64,000 nucleotides of DNA, taken from assembly GCF_014196615.1 (NCBI RefSeq), contig NZ_JACIDY010000004.1, positions 1-64,000 of the forward strand, given 5' to 3'. Each line of letters begins with the position of its first letter. Within the stretch, counting starts at the first letter, position 1. The notes beneath the pieces are model-generated. The model ran no database searches, was not told the origin of the DNA, and worked only from the letters and a program-made list of their open reading frames with translations. Positions 8,832 through 18,305 of the stretch are shown here, one piece after another. Made by a program: the position numbers and the translations under genes. Origin of the DNA: Novosphingobium fluoreni (GTDB taxonomy: Bacteria; Pseudomonadota; Alphaproteobacteria; Sphingomonadales; Sphingomonadaceae).

Positions 8832-9263
8832 ATGACCGTCGATATCGTCATCTATCACAACCCTGAGTGCGGGACGTCGCGCAATACGCTGGCGATGATC
8901 CAGAACGCCGGCATCGAGCCTCACGTCATCGAGTATCTCAAGACCCCGCCGAACCGCTCGCGGCTCGTTTCGCTGATTGGCCGGATGGGGATCACGCCCC
9001 GTGCCCTGCTGCGCGAGAAGGGCACGCCCTATGCCGAGCTTGGCCTTGGCGACCCGGCACTCTCCGATGACCAGGTGATCGAGGCAATGATCGCGCATCC
9101 GATCCTCATCAATCGGCCGATCGTCGTCTCGCCGCTTGGGGTGAAGCTATGCCGCCCATCGGAAGAGGTGCTCGACCTGCTGCCCGCGCGGCAGCGCGGC
9201 GCCTTCACCAAGGAAGATGGCGAGAAGATCATCGACGATGCGGGCAACAGGATCGGCGGATGA
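8832..9263 (+). CDS. arsC: arsenate reductase, glutaredoxin-type
   Basis: A 143-residue cytoplasmic enzyme reducing arsenate to arsenite with glutathione/glutaredoxin. The active-site loop HNPECGTSRNTL places the catalytic Cys at residue 13. The conserved RPIVVS segment around residue 95 supplies an Arg of the arsenate pocket. The length and sequence match the plasmid R773 / Spx-ArsC class, not the thioredoxin-linked low-molecular-weight phosphatase class. I chose the ATG at 8832 with GAAGG upstream instead of the longer frame that overlaps arsR. Its stop overlaps the acr3 start by 4 bp. Confidence 0.95.
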   Translation: MTVDIVIYHNPECGTSRNTLAMIQNAGIEPHVIEYLKTPPNRSRLVSLIGRMGITPRALLREKGTPYAELGLGDPALSDDQVIEAMIAHPILINRPIVVSPLGVKLCRPSEEVLDLLPARQRGAFTKEDGEKIIDDAGNRIGG

Positions 9264-10321
9264 CCACCGCCGTTCCGGCAAGGCAGGCGATCAGCACGTT
9301 CGAGCGCTATCTCAGCGTCTGGGTGGCGCTGTGCATCGTGGTCGGGATCGCGCTCGGCTATGCTTTGCCGGGCCTTTTCGCTGCCATTGCCTCGGCCGAG
9401 ATGGCGCGCGTCAACCTTGTGGTCGCGATACTCATCTGGCTGATGATCATCCCCATGCTGCTCAAGATAGACCTGCGCGCGCTCGGCTCGGTACGCCAGC
9501 ACTGGAAGGGAGTTGGCGTCACCCTGTTCATCAACTGGGCGGTGAAGCCCTTCTCGATGGCGCTGCTGGGCACTCTGTTCCTCGGCTGGCTGTTTCGGCC
9601 GCTGCTGCCGGCGGGCGAGGTCAGTTCCTACATCGCCGGGCTGATCCTGCTTGCCGCTGCGCCCTGCACGGCAATGGTGTTTGTCTGGTCCAACCTCTGT
9701 GAGGGTGAGCCGACTTACACGCTAAGCCAGGTCGCGCTCAATGACGTGATCATGGTGTTCGCCTTCGCGCCGCTTGTCGGCCTGCTGCTCGGCGTCGCGT
9801 CGATCACGGTGCCGTGGGACACGCTGATGATCTCGGTGATGTTCTACATTGTCGTGCCGGTGCTTGTTGCGCAGATCGTCCGCAGCGCCGTGGTCGGATC
9901 GGGTGGACAGGCTGCATTGGACCGGCTGCTGGCCCGGCTTGGGCCGGTCTCGCTGCTCGCGTTGCTCACCACGTTGGTGCTGCTGTTCGGGTTTCAGGGC
10001 GAGGCGATCATCGCCCATCCGCTCGTCATCGCGCTGATCGCGGTGCCGATCCTCATCCAGGTCTATTTTAACGCCGGGCTCGCCTATTGGCTGAGCCGCA
10101 GGCTCGGTGTGGCATGGTGCGTGGCGGCCCCTGCTGCCCTGATCGGTGCCTCCAACTTCTTCGAGCTGGCGGTCGCCGCGGCGATCAGCCTGTTCGGGCT
10201 CAACTCGGGCGCGGCGCTGGCGACCGTGGTCGGCGTGCTCGTCGAGGTGCCGGTGATGCTGTCGGTCGTCTCGATCGTGAAGCGGACGCGGCCCTGGTAC
10301 GAGGCGAGAGCGAGGGCATGA
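9260..10321 (+). CDS. acr3: arsenite efflux transporter, ACR3 family
   Basis: A 353-residue, roughly ten-helix inner-membrane arsenite exporter. The ACR3 signature AAAPCTAMVFVWSNL, with its essential Cys, is present around residues 135-150, and the second signature ALIGASNFFELAVA lies around residues 295-308. It is an ACR3-type, not an ArsB-type, pump. It overlaps arsC (ATGA) and arsN2 (ATGA), giving tight translational coupling. It exports the As(III) made by ArsC. Confidence 0.95.
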   Translation: MTTAVPARQAISTFERYLSVWVALCIVVGIALGYALPGLFAAIASAEMARVNLVVAILIWLMIIPMLLKIDLRALGSVRQHWKGVGVTLFINWAVKPFSMALLGTLFLGWLFRPLLPAGEVSSYIAGLILLAAAPCTAMVFVWSNLCEGEPTYTLSQVALNDVIMVFAFAPLVGLLLGVASITVPWDTLMISVMFYIVVPVLVAQIVRSAVVGSGGQAALDRLLARLGPVSLLALLTTLVLLFGFQGEAIIAHPLVIALIAVPILIQVYFNAGLAYWLSRRLGVAWCVAAPAALIGASNFFELAVAAAISLFGLNSGAALATVVGVLVEVPVMLSVVSIVKRTRPWYEARARA

Positions 10322-10752
10322 GCCAGATATATTTCTCGGAAGCGCGGCACGCCGATTATACCTTGCAGCTCGCGCTCGGTGCCGCGCAGCTCCCGACCGA
10401 CGATCTCGGCCGTCCCGACCAGATGTTCTTCAGCCTGTCCGACGATGATGGGCTGATCGGGTTCATCGGTCTGGAAGGAAACGGCGCTGACCGGCTGCTA
10501 CGATCGCTGGTTGTGCTGCCGACCCGTCGCGGCAAGGGCTATGGACGGATGCTGGTCGAGCGCCTCGAAGGCGTTGCCGATGGTGCTGTGGAACGACTGC
10601 ACCTGCTGACCAGTGGCACCGGGGAGCTCTTCCGCCAGCTCGGTTATGTCGACGCCGATCGCGACGCCGCGCCGGCCTTCATCGCCGCGACCGCGCAGTT
10701 CACGTCGCTATGCGGTCCGCGCGCGACCTATCTCGTCAAGGATCTTGAATGA
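10318..10752 (+). CDS. arsN2: GNAT acetyltransferase of the ars operon, ArsN2 type
   Basis: A 144-residue GNAT-fold protein. The acetyl-CoA-binding motif A appears as [20 protein letters not shown] around residues 61-80. Position and sequence fit arsN2, often found after acr3 or fused to arsC/arsH in proteobacterial ars operons. ArsN-type acetyltransferases are known to N-acetylate organic arsenicals or phosphinothricin-like compounds, but the substrate of the N2 type is not firmly established. It overlaps both neighbours by 4 bp. Confidence 0.85.
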   Translation: MSQIYFSEARHADYTLQLALGAAQLPTDDLGRPDQMFFSLSDDDGLIGFIGLEGNGADRLLRSLVVLPTRRGKGYGRMLVERLEGVADGAVERLHLLTSGTGELFRQLGYVDADRDAAPAFIAATAQFTSLCGPRATYLVKDLE

Positions 10753-11297
10753 CCCGTATCCGCACGTTGATCGACCGCGACCATCTGCCCGCCCTCGACC
10801 GTAGCCTCGCGATCACCCGGCCCGGCGCCGGCATGGGCGACGACCACCCTCCGCCCCGCATCCTGCTGCTGTACGGGTCGCTGCGCGAGCGCTCGTTCAG
10901 CCGCCTCGCGACCGAGGAAGCCGCGCGGCTGCTGATGCTGTTCGGTGCCGAGGTGCGGATATTCGATCCGAGTGATCTGCCGCTCCCCGATCAGGTGGCG
11001 GGAGACGATCACCCCGCTGTCCATGAGCTTCGTCAGCATGCGCTCTGGTCCGAGGGCATGGTTTGGTGCAGCCCCGAGCGCCACGGCCAGATTACCGGGA
11101 TCATGAAGGCGCAGATCGACCATCTGCCGCTGGAGTTCGGCGGCATGCGCCCGACCCAGGGCCGCACCCTCGCTGCCGCCTCTCCATTTCGGATGGTTCG
11201 GCGGCCTCGCCATCAAAGTCGCTTACGGGCTTCTCGGCTTGGCACTTTGCGTCGTAACTTCGAGCGGCATGACGATCTGGTTCGCTCGGCGGCGTGA
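10749..11297 (+). pseudogene. arsH: truncated arsH fused to foreign 3' sequence
   Basis: The first ~143 residues are clearly ArsH, the NADPH-dependent FMN reductase / organoarsenical oxidase: the FMN-phosphate loop [13 protein letters not shown] at about residues 40-52, [11 protein letters not shown], and [20 protein letters not shown] at 101-120. Full ArsH is about 230-245 residues. Here the frame leaves ArsH after TQGRTLAAA (near base 11175) and continues for about 39 residues of unrelated Arg-rich sequence to a stop at 11297. That tail is the wrong frame of a PepSY-TM gene end. The C-terminal part of the flavodoxin fold is missing, so the product is probably inactive. Confidence 0.88.
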
Positions 11298-11658
11298 TAA
11301 AGGGCGCCCTGCTCTGGCCTGGCAGCGTTTTTGGACCGCGACGGCCTGGGGCCAGCCCGCCACATTCGCGTTAATCGCCATCCTCCCGCTGACAGGAGTC
11401 CATGATCATGCTCTCATCGCGTGGATCATTATGACCGGAATGGCCTATGGCACGGCCTGCATTTCTATACCTGATAAGATATTCGGTGCAGTCTTCCGCT
11501 ATTGTGCAGCTGTATTGATGGCGGCAGTACCGATTTTGCATGTGATCCGCTGGAGCGGCACTGCTCAGGATGGGATAGCTTGGTTCATCGACGCTGTACT
11601 TCTAGCGAGTGCAGGTCTTATTGCGCTGTTGGCACGACGCCGACGCTATGCCGATTGA
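11182..11658 (+). pseudogene. 3' remnant of a PepSY-TM (iron-regulated membrane) protein
   Basis: Read in a different frame from arsH, this stretch encodes [20 protein letters not shown] and then three or four hydrophobic helices ([35 protein letters not shown] and so on), ending in RRRRYAD. This looks like the C-terminal end of PepSY-associated TM-helix proteins. The N-terminal two thirds are absent and no start with a ribosome-binding site exists. It directly abuts the truncated arsH, so one deletion probably removed the end of arsH and the beginning of this gene. Confidence 0.75.
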
Positions 11659-11759
11659 TCTATGGTCATGGCGAGGGGGCGCACTTTACCGATCGACGAG
11701 GGGCGGCATCGAGCAATATACAATGACATCCCGGACTATGCTCGTTAGGGGCAACCCCC

Positions 11760-12161
11760 GTGCATCGGCTGCGTCGCCTCGTCCTTGCCAATAGGCTCTT
11801 CGCCTGTGCGGTTCTTGCGCTCGCGTTGCTGATAAAAATCGTCATCCCGACTGGCTTCATGCCGACGATGTCAAACGGTCACATCGTGGTCAGCGTCTGT
11901 TCGGGGATGGGGCCGGCGACGATGATCATGACCATCCCTGGCCTCGAGCATAAATCGGACGGCGATGATCATAGGAGCAAGGCCGAGCAGCCCTGCGCCT
12001 TCGCCGGACTTTCAGCGCCTTCACTTGCCGCTGCCGATACGTTGTTGTTGGCAGCCGCGATCCTGTTCGTCCTGGCGCTCGGAATGCGCCCCCTGGTGCT
12101 GCCGGCTTCCACCGCGCCGCCCTATCTACGCCCGCCTCTAAGAGGGCCGCCTCTCCACTGA
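11760..12161 (+). CDS. DUF2946 family small membrane/secreted protein
   Basis: A 133-residue protein with an N-terminal hydrophobic helix (FACAVLALALLIKIVIPTGF), the segment VPTGFMPTM-like / VCSGMGPATM, a His/Asp-rich middle (HKSDGDDHRSK), the core PCAFAGLSAPSLAAAD and a second hydrophobic helix. This is the DUF2946 layout. Such genes commonly precede a TBDR and a PepSY protein in sphingomonads and other proteobacteria. A role in metal (Cu/Fe) handling at the envelope is inferred from context only. The start is taken as the GTG at 11760; there is no ATG early in the frame. Confidence 0.75.
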   Translation: MHRLRRLVLANRLFACAVLALALLIKIVIPTGFMPTMSNGHIVVSVCSGMGPATMIMTIPGLEHKSDGDDHRSKAEQPCAFAGLSAPSLAAADTLLLAAAILFVLALGMRPLVLPASTAPPYLRPPLRGPPLH

Positions 12162-12312
12162 TCTTCGTGTCGCATGACGGCGACGGGTGTTGGCGCTTCC
12201 AGGCGCCACCGCCCGCGTGGCCGCGCATGTGAATCGGCGCGACCGCACGCGGCCGCGTGTCGGGCGACGGCAAATTTGCCCGCCCGTGCAACCAGAGATT
12301 CAGGGAAGAACC

Positions 12313-14334
12313 GTGAAAACATCCATTATCGCACTCGCAGCCTGTCTGGCCGCGAGCCCCGCCGTTGCCCAGGACCAGGCTCCAGCCGACACCAACACAG
12401 CGCGACCCAACGATATTATCGTTACCGCGACACCCACAACCCAGCAGGCCACCGCTGCGATCGACCGCACGCCGGGCGGTGTCGAAGTTGTCTCCGACAC
12501 CGCGTTCAAGAACACGCCGGTCCAGCATATCAAGGACATTCTTGGCTATGTGCCGGGCGTCATCACGCAGCCGCGCATGGGCGACGATGCACGCGTTTCG
12601 GTTCGTGGATCAGGGCTGTCACGGGCCTATGGCGCACGCGGCATTTCCCTCCTGCTGGACGGCGTGCCGATGAACACGGCGGATGGCCTAGTCGATTTCT
12701 TCGAGGTCGATCCCAGCGCTTATCGTTATGTCGAGGTGTTCAGGGGCGGCAATGCCCTGCGCTATGGTGCCAATGCGCTGGGCGGTGCGATCAATCTGGT
12801 TACGCCGACCGGCCGCGATGCCTCGCCGCTCGATGCGCGCCTCGACGTTGGCAGCTTCGGCTATGTGAAGGGCCAGGCCAGCACTGGCGGTGTCTCGGGC
12901 GCGCTCGACTATTTCGCGACCGTTTCGGCCCAGCGGATCGACGGCTATCGCGACCATAGCGACGGCGATGCCATTCGCGGCAACATGAATGTCGGTTACC
13001 GGATCTCGCCCAATGTCGAGACTCGCTTCTATCTGACCGGCGCCTCCACCAATCAGCGCATCCCCGGCGAGGTCTCGAAAGCGCAAGCGCTCGGCAATCC
13101 GCGGGCGGCGAACCCCGCCTGGGTCGATCAGGACCAGCAGCGCAATGTCGACTCCGTCCGCATCTCGAACAAGACGACGGTCCGGCTTGATCAGACGGTG
13201 CTGGAGTTCGGTGCCTTCTACAACTGGCGCCATGTCGATCATCCAATCTACCAGTATCTCGACTACACCGTGGACGATTATGGCGGGTTCCTGCGCGCCG
13301 TGGACGATCGCATTATCGGTGGCCTACGCAACCGGCTGATCGTCGGTGTCAATCTACACAACGGCACGATGGATACCGAGCAGTTCGTCAATCTGCCCGG
13401 CGCGGTGAAGGGCGCGCTGACCCAGTCGATGGCCGACAAGTCGAAGAACCTCTCCGTGTATGCCGAGGACTCGCTCTACGTGCAGCCCAACCTCGCTCTG
13501 ATCGCGGGCGTTCAGTATCTGCATGCGACCCGCGATCGACGGGACCGGATCAGCACGGGGTCAGGCCGCCAAAGCTACGACCTGTGGAGCCCCAAGGTCG
13601 GTGTGCTGTGGGACGTCCAGTCGGACGTCCAGTTCTTCGCCAATGTCTCGCGCAGTGCAGAAGTGCCGAGCTACGACGCCGGCATTTTCTCGTCACCGAC
13701 TGCGGACATGAAGGCCCAGCGCGCAACCACCTATGAGATCGGCACGCGCGGGCGCAGCGGCGTCATCGGATGGGATGTCTCGCTCTATCGTTCCGAGATC
13801 CGCAACGAGTTGCAGTGCCTCACGCTCTTCCCATGGGCGCCGTGTACCACCATCAATGCCGATCGCACTGTGCATCAGGGGATCGAAGCGGGGCTGAACG
13901 GCGATATTCCGCTCTCGGCCTCCGGGGGCAGCCTCGCGCTAACCGCCGCCTACACCTACAGCGACTTCTTCTTCGACGATGACGCCATCTACGGGAACAA
14001 CCGCATTCCGGGCGTACCGAAGCATTATCTGCGCGCCGAGATGCTCTACAAGCATCCCAGCGGTTTCTACGCCGGTCCAAATGTCGAATGGGCGCCGGGG
14101 CACTATTTCGCCGACAATGCCAATACGCTGACGGTCGATCCCTATGCGTTGCTGAACCTGAAGGCCGGGTTTGATCTGGGCGAGCGTTGGTCTTTCTACG
14201 TCGAGGGCCGCAACCTCGCCGACAAGCGCTATATCTCCACCGTGGCCATCGCCGGCACGGCCGGTCCAACATGGGAAATCTTCAATCCGGGTACGGGCCG
14301 CGCCGTCTATGGCGGCGTGCGGTTCCGGTGGTGA
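12313..14334 (+). CDS. TonB-dependent receptor (siderophore/metal type)
   Basis: A 673-residue outer-membrane beta-barrel receptor. The signal peptide ends at AVAQ (about residue 19). It is followed by a TonB-box-like DIIVTATP, a plug domain (VSVRGSGLSRAYGARGISLL, YGANALGGAINLV) and a barrel ending in VYGGVRFRW with a terminal aromatic residue. I chose the GTG at 12313 because GGGAAG lies upstream and the signal peptide starts there. It sits between DUF2946 and PepSY-TM genes, a common arrangement for iron or copper chelate uptake. The ligand is unknown. A 12-bp palindrome GGCAAATTTGCC lies at 12269-12280 in its leader. Confidence 0.92.
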   Translation: MKTSIIALAACLAASPAVAQDQAPADTNTARPNDIIVTATPTTQQATAAIDRTPGGVEVVSDTAFKNTPVQHIKDILGYVPGVITQPRMGDDARVSVRGSGLSRAYGARGISLLLDGVPMNTADGLVDFFEVDPSAYRYVEVFRGGNALRYGANALGGAINLVTPTGRDASPLDARLDVGSFGYVKGQASTGGVSGALDYFATVSAQRIDGYRDHSDGDAIRGNMNVGYRISPNVETRFYLTGASTNQRIPGEVSKAQALGNPRAANPAWVDQDQQRNVDSVRISNKTTVRLDQTVLEFGAFYNWRHVDHPIYQYLDYTVDDYGGFLRAVDDRIIGGLRNRLIVGVNLHNGTMDTEQFVNLPGAVKGALTQSMADKSKNLSVYAEDSLYVQPNLALIAGVQYLHATRDRRDRISTGSGRQSYDLWSPKVGVLWDVQSDVQFFANVSRSAEVPSYDAGIFSSPTADMKAQRATTYEIGTRGRSGVIGWDVSLYRSEIRNELQCLTLFPWAPCTTINADRTVHQGIEAGLNGDIPLSASGGSLALTAAYTYSDFFFDDDAIYGNNRIPGVPKHYLRAEMLYKHPSGFYAGPNVEWAPGHYFADNANTLTVDPYALLNLKAGFDLGERWSFYVEGRNLADKRYISTVAIAGTAGPTWEIFNPGTGRAVYGGVRFRW

Positions 14335-14339
14335 CGAAC

Positions 14340-15641
14340 ATGGCGAGCACCGCACCCTCCAGCGCTTATGGGACAATCTGGCGCTGGCATTTCTATGCCG
14401 GCCTGTTCGTCCTGCCGTTCATCCTGATCCTCTCCGTCACCGGCGCGATCTATTTGTTCAAGCCGCAAATAGACCGCTGGGAGGAGCGTGCGTATCAAGG
14501 TCAGCCGACGGCGGGCGCCGTGTCGGCCGATCGACAGCTGGCACCCGCGCTCGCCGCCAGCCCGGGGATGCGGTTCAATTATTATCGTCTGCCGGAGCGG
14601 CCCGGCGACGCTGCGATGATCCACATGATCGCCCCCGATGGCGCGCAGCATGACATCTTCGTTTCGCCACAGGGCAAGGTGCTAGGCAGCCGTGATCCCA
14701 CCGCCAAGATTTCGGAGACGGTCGCGCGCGTCCACGGGTCGCTGCTGATCGGCACGTGGGGCGACTGGCTGGTCGAACTGGCGGCGAGCTGGACGATCGT
14801 CATGATCCTGACTGGCCTCTATCTCTGGTGGCCGCGGCCGTTCCGGCTCGCCGGCACGCTGTGGCCGCGTCTGTCGCTCAAGGGGCGGCCGCTCCTCAAG
14901 GACGTTCACCGCGTTACCGGCTTCTGGATTGCAGGGTTGGTGCTGGTGATGCTGGCGAGCGGTCTCCCTTGGGCCGGTGCCTGGGGCGGCGCGTTCAAAT
15001 GGGCGCGGACCGAGCTTGGCCTGGTCAAGGGACCGCAGGACTGGAAGATCGGGGCTGATGGCGGCCACGCCGGACATCATCCGGACATGCCGATGGCGAT
15101 GCCATCGATCAGCCCGGCGGCCGAACTACCCCTGTCAATTTTCGTTGCAAAGGCACAGCAAGAACACCTCGCTTTTCCTGCGCTGGTGATGCCGCCGCAC
15201 GCGCCGCAACGCTTCGGTCCGCCGACAGGTGACGAGTGGACCGCCAAGTCCGAGGCACAAAACCGCTGGCTCGGACGACAGGTCACCTATGATCCTGCCA
15301 CTGGTGCTGAGACGGGGCGGCGCGGCTTTGCCGATCAGCATGTGCTCGACCGGATAGTGAACACCGGTGTCGCCTGGCATGAGGGCCAGTTGTTCGGCTG
15401 GGTGAACCAGCTGATCGGTGTGCTTACGGCTATCGCGCTGTGCACGATCAGCATTCTCGGCGTGGTTATGTGGCTCAAGCGGAAGCCGCAAGGCGCCATC
15501 GCAGCACCAGCAACGGTCGCGGGGGCAGGTAAGCCCTGGATGATCGTGGCGATGTTCGTCCTTGCGCTTTTGTTACCGCTGTTCGGAGCGTCCGTGCTCG
15601 TCCTGCTGGCGATCGACCGGATCATCAGCCGCGTCCGCTAG
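14340..15641 (+). CDS. PepSY-associated TM-helix membrane protein
   Basis: A 433-residue inner-membrane protein of the PepSY_TM family. An N-terminal helix (WRWHFYAGLFVLPFILILSV) is followed by a periplasmic PepSY-like segment, helices around residues 135-160 and 205-225, a His/Met-rich periplasmic loop (GGHAGHHPDMPMAMP), and C-terminal helices. Relatives are thought to reduce or release iron from chelates, or to act in flavin/haem electron transfer, next to TonB receptors. The ATG at 14340 lies 5 bp after the TBDR stop; a GTG at 14331 is a possible alternative. The 3' end overlaps the convergent SGNH hydrolase gene by 17 bp. Confidence 0.88.
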   Translation: MASTAPSSAYGTIWRWHFYAGLFVLPFILILSVTGAIYLFKPQIDRWEERAYQGQPTAGAVSADRQLAPALAASPGMRFNYYRLPERPGDAAMIHMIAPDGAQHDIFVSPQGKVLGSRDPTAKISETVARVHGSLLIGTWGDWLVELAASWTIVMILTGLYLWWPRPFRLAGTLWPRLSLKGRPLLKDVHRVTGFWIAGLVLVMLASGLPWAGAWGGAFKWARTELGLVKGPQDWKIGADGGHAGHHPDMPMAMPSISPAAELPLSIFVAKAQQEHLAFPALVMPPHAPQRFGPPTGDEWTAKSEAQNRWLGRQVTYDPATGAETGRRGFADQHVLDRIVNTGVAWHEGQLFGWVNQLIGVLTAIALCTISILGVVMWLKRKPQGAIAAPATVAGAGKPWMIVAMFVLALLLPLFGASVLVLLAIDRIISRVR

Positions 15642-16827
15642 AAATCGGTCCGCCGAACGGTCCCTCCGCGCCGAACGCCACCGCTGCAAATCGCTCGCCG
15701 ATCAGACGGTGGGTTGCGGTATCGGGATGAAGCCGATCGGGCAGCGGATGATGGTCATGATCCGCTTCCCCATAGAGATGCCGTCCGTCCAGATAATGGA
15801 GGTTGGGATCGGCCTCCCGCCGCTGCGCGACGATCGCTTGCAGGACATCGCGGATCACGCTGAGAGTCAGCTTGCCGCTGGCGACATCGCTTTCGCTTCC
15901 CGTCGCGCGGAACATGAGCTGGCCGTCCACGAAGTCCGGTGCGCAGGGGCCGGGCGTATGCTCGTGGATGGGGCACAAGATCGGCGACACGATCAGCAGC
16001 GGCGTCGTCGGATGACCGTCGCGGATCGTGTCGAGAAAGCCATGTACCGCCGGACCGAAGGCGCGCAGCCGCATCAGGTCCATGTTGACGATGTTGATGC
16101 CGAGCTTGAGGCTGACGAGATCGGCGCTCTGGTCCCGGATGGTGCGCGCCAGGAACGGGTCCAGCAGCGCGCTGCCGCCCAGGCCGAGGTTCAGCAGGTC
16201 GACGCCGGCGCGGGATGCGGCCACGGCGGGCCAGATGCCGGTGGGATGCGTGGCGTTGGAGCCGTGGCTGATCGAGCTGCCATGATGCAGCCAGAGCCGT
16301 TGTCCGGAAGGCGGCGCGGGTTCGACCGGCGCATTGCTGTGGAGCGCGACAAGCTCGGTCATCTCGTCATGCGGCAGCCATATTTCCATGGTCTTGTTGC
16401 CGTCCGGCAAATCCGTGAAGCGCAACCGACCGGGCTCTCCCGGCTCCATGGCGGCGGCGAGCCTGGCATCAGCCGACCACTGCGCCAGATCGATGCGCAG
16501 CACCTTGCCTCCCGCGATGCTGCCTTGACCGGCGACAATGCCGTCGATCGTCAGATCGTAGATGCCGTCAGGGCGCGGCGGCATCCCGACATAGACGCGC
16601 TTCATCGGCAGCGCTTCCAGCTCGATGACCGTGGCCGCCGTGCGGACACACAGGCGCACGCCCGATGGCTGTTGCTCGACCACCGCCAGCTGCTCGTCTG
16701 CGCATTGCGCCCGGGCCCATGCAGGCAAGCGGTGCGGCAGAATGCCCAATGGGGTCTGCTCCAGTTCGATCCAGCCCTGCAGCATCGCGGCGGTGATCGG
16801 CGTACTGTGCCAGTCAGATGCGGTCAT
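15625..16827 (-). CDS. SGNH/GDSL-family hydrolase
   Basis: A 400-residue esterase-like protein. The N-terminal ~180 residues form a beta-rich accessory domain. The SGNH hydrolase follows, with nucleophile block LHHGSSISHG, block III-like LKLGINIVN and C-terminal catalytic DRLHPD. There is no signal peptide, so it is probably cytoplasmic. The natural substrate is unknown; an acetyl- or carbohydrate-esterase role is typical of the family. The start ATG at 16827 overlaps the SDR stop by 4 bp, making it the third gene of a TetR-SDR-hydrolase operon. Confidence 0.82.
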   Translation of the reverse strand: MTASDWHSTPITAAMLQGWIELEQTPLGILPHRLPAWARAQCADEQLAVVEQQPSGVRLCVRTAATVIELEALPMKRVYVGMPPRPDGIYDLTIDGIVAGQGSIAGGKVLRIDLAQWSADARLAAAMEPGEPGRLRFTDLPDGNKTMEIWLPHDEMTELVALHSNAPVEPAPPSGQRLWLHHGSSISHGSNATHPTGIWPAVAASRAGVDLLNLGLGGSALLDPFLARTIRDQSADLVSLKLGINIVNMDLMRLRAFGPAVHGFLDTIRDGHPTTPLLIVSPILCPIHEHTPGPCAPDFVDGQLMFRATGSESDVASGKLTLSVIRDVLQAIVAQRREADPNLHYLDGRHLYGEADHDHHPLPDRLHPDTATHRLIGERFAAVAFGAEGPFGGPISSGRG

Positions 16828-17711
16828 GCGGGCGACGCCTTGGGCCAATGGGGTTTCAAATTGGCGGCCAGCAACCGGTCGAGCGCGCGATCCGACAAGA
16901 GCCGCGTCAGCTTGACGACCAGCCCCACGCCGCGACCGACCGTATAGCGGGTGCGGGGACGAGCGGCGGTGATCGCTTCCAAAATCGTCCGGGCCGCCTC
17001 GTCCGGTGTGGCGCCGCCCGCAGCCGATGCCTCGGCCTGCGCGACGACCGCCTGCATGAGGGCGCTGTAGCGAGTCCGCTGGGTGGGCGTCATCGCCGCG
17101 ACAATCTTCTCACCACGGGCGGCAACTTGCCCCAGCATCTCTGTCGTCACCGCGCCGGGTTCGATCACCACGACCCTGACGCCGTGCGCGGCGACTTCCC
17201 GGCGCAGCGAGTCGCTGATCGCTTCCATCGCGAACTTGGTGGCAGCGTATGGGCCGTAGGTCGCCATGGCCGCCTTGCCGCCCACCGACGAGATGTTGAC
17301 GATCGTACCCCGGCCTTCGATCAGCGCCGGCAACAGAGCCTGCGTCATCGCGACATGGCCGAACAGGTTGACCTCGAACAGCCGACGCCAATCCGATAGC
17401 GGGTAGGTCTCCATCGGCGCGTTGACCGCCATCCCGGCGTTGTTCACCAGCGCGCGCAGGGAACGCCGCTCTGGATCGTCACGAATCCTGTCCGCCAACG
17501 CCGCGATCGCCGTTTCATCGGTGATGTCCAGCATGACTGGCTCGATACGATCGTTCCGAAGCGCATCGGCATCTTCACGGCGACGGACGCCCGCAAGGAC
17601 ATGGAAGCCCCGCTTCGCCAGCAGCCGCGCCGTCGCTCCGCCGATGCCGCCCGACGCGCCCGTCACGACGGCAAGGCGGTCAGCCGATTTTCCACCATGG
17701 GCCACAACCAT
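16824..17711 (-). CDS. short-chain dehydrogenase/reductase
   Basis: A 295-residue classical SDR oxidoreductase. The Rossmann motif TGASGGIG is at residues 17-24, NNAG at 90-93, the catalytic Ser near 141-142, and YAATK (Tyr155, Lys159) at 155-159. The C-terminal ~50 residues, with ARPRTRYTVG and a hydrophobic helix, resemble SDRs acting on lipids, ketones or retinol-like substrates. It lies 12 bp after the TetR gene and overlaps the hydrolase gene, so all three are probably co-transcribed and repressed by the TetR protein. The substrate is unknown. Confidence 0.9.
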   Translation of the reverse strand: MVVAHGGKSADRLAVVTGASGGIGGATARLLAKRGFHVLAGVRRREDADALRNDRIEPVMLDITDETAIAALADRIRDDPERRSLRALVNNAGMAVNAPMETYPLSDWRRLFEVNLFGHVAMTQALLPALIEGRGTIVNISSVGGKAAMATYGPYAATKFAMEAISDSLRREVAAHGVRVVVIEPGAVTTEMLGQVAARGEKIVAAMTPTQRTRYSALMQAVVAQAEASAAGGATPDEAARTILEAITAARPRTRYTVGRGVGLVVKLTRLLSDRALDRLLAANLKPHWPKASPA

Positions 17712-17723
17712 TCTCCGTTCGCG

Positions 17724-18305
17724 TCAGTGGATCGCGCGCCACAGGGCGTCGAAGCCGATTTCGGCATGCTTGTCCGCGGCCTCGGGTTCGACGGCGATGC
17801 TGTCGATCGTCGCATCGACCATGGCCAGGACCATCTTGGCGAGGAACGCGGGCGACGCATCACGCATCGCACCCTTGGCGCGACATCGATCGAGCAGCGC
17901 CTCGACCTCCGCATAGGGCTTCGCGGCGAGCGCGCGCGTCTCGTCCGTCACGTCCTTCGACACGCTGACCTGAGCGAGCGCCAGTCGTTCCAAGGGCCGC
18001 TCCCTGGCCCAGCCCAGCATCGCGTACCAGACAAGCCGCAACTGCTCGCGCGCGCCATTTTCAACCGGGACGTTTGCACCCGGAACGTCAACAGTCGTCA
18101 TCGTCGCCATGCGCGCTTTCAGCTCCAGGTAGAGCTGGTTCAACAGCGCCGCCTTGGTCTCAAAATAGGTAAACAGCGCACCGTTGGAAACACCCGCCGC
18201 CTTTCCGATCGTCGCGGTGGACGCGCCGATGCCCTGTTCGGCGATCACGCGGATCGCCGCCGTCATGATGTCGTTGCGTTTGGTGTCACTCTTGGGCCGA
18301 GCCAT
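17724..18305 (-). CDS. TetR-family transcriptional regulator
   Basis: A 193-residue regulator with an N-terminal TetR HTH (residues 10-55: RNDIMTAAIRVIAEQGIGAS then GKAAGVSNGALFTYF) and a variable helical ligand-binding domain. It heads the SDR/hydrolase operon and probably represses it together with itself. Upstream on the minus strand a TTGACA (complement of 18335-18340) and TATAGG (complement of 18314-18319), spaced 15 bp, could be its promoter, with a short spacer. The inducer cannot be predicted. Confidence 0.92.
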   Translation of the reverse strand: MARPKSDTKRNDIMTAAIRVIAEQGIGASTATIGKAAGVSNGALFTYFETKAALLNQLYLELKARMATMTTVDVPGANVPVENGAREQLRLVWYAMLGWARERPLERLALAQVSVSKDVTDETRALAAKPYAEVEALLDRCRAKGAMRDASPAFLAKMVLAMVDATIDSIAVEPEAADKHAEIGFDALWRAIH

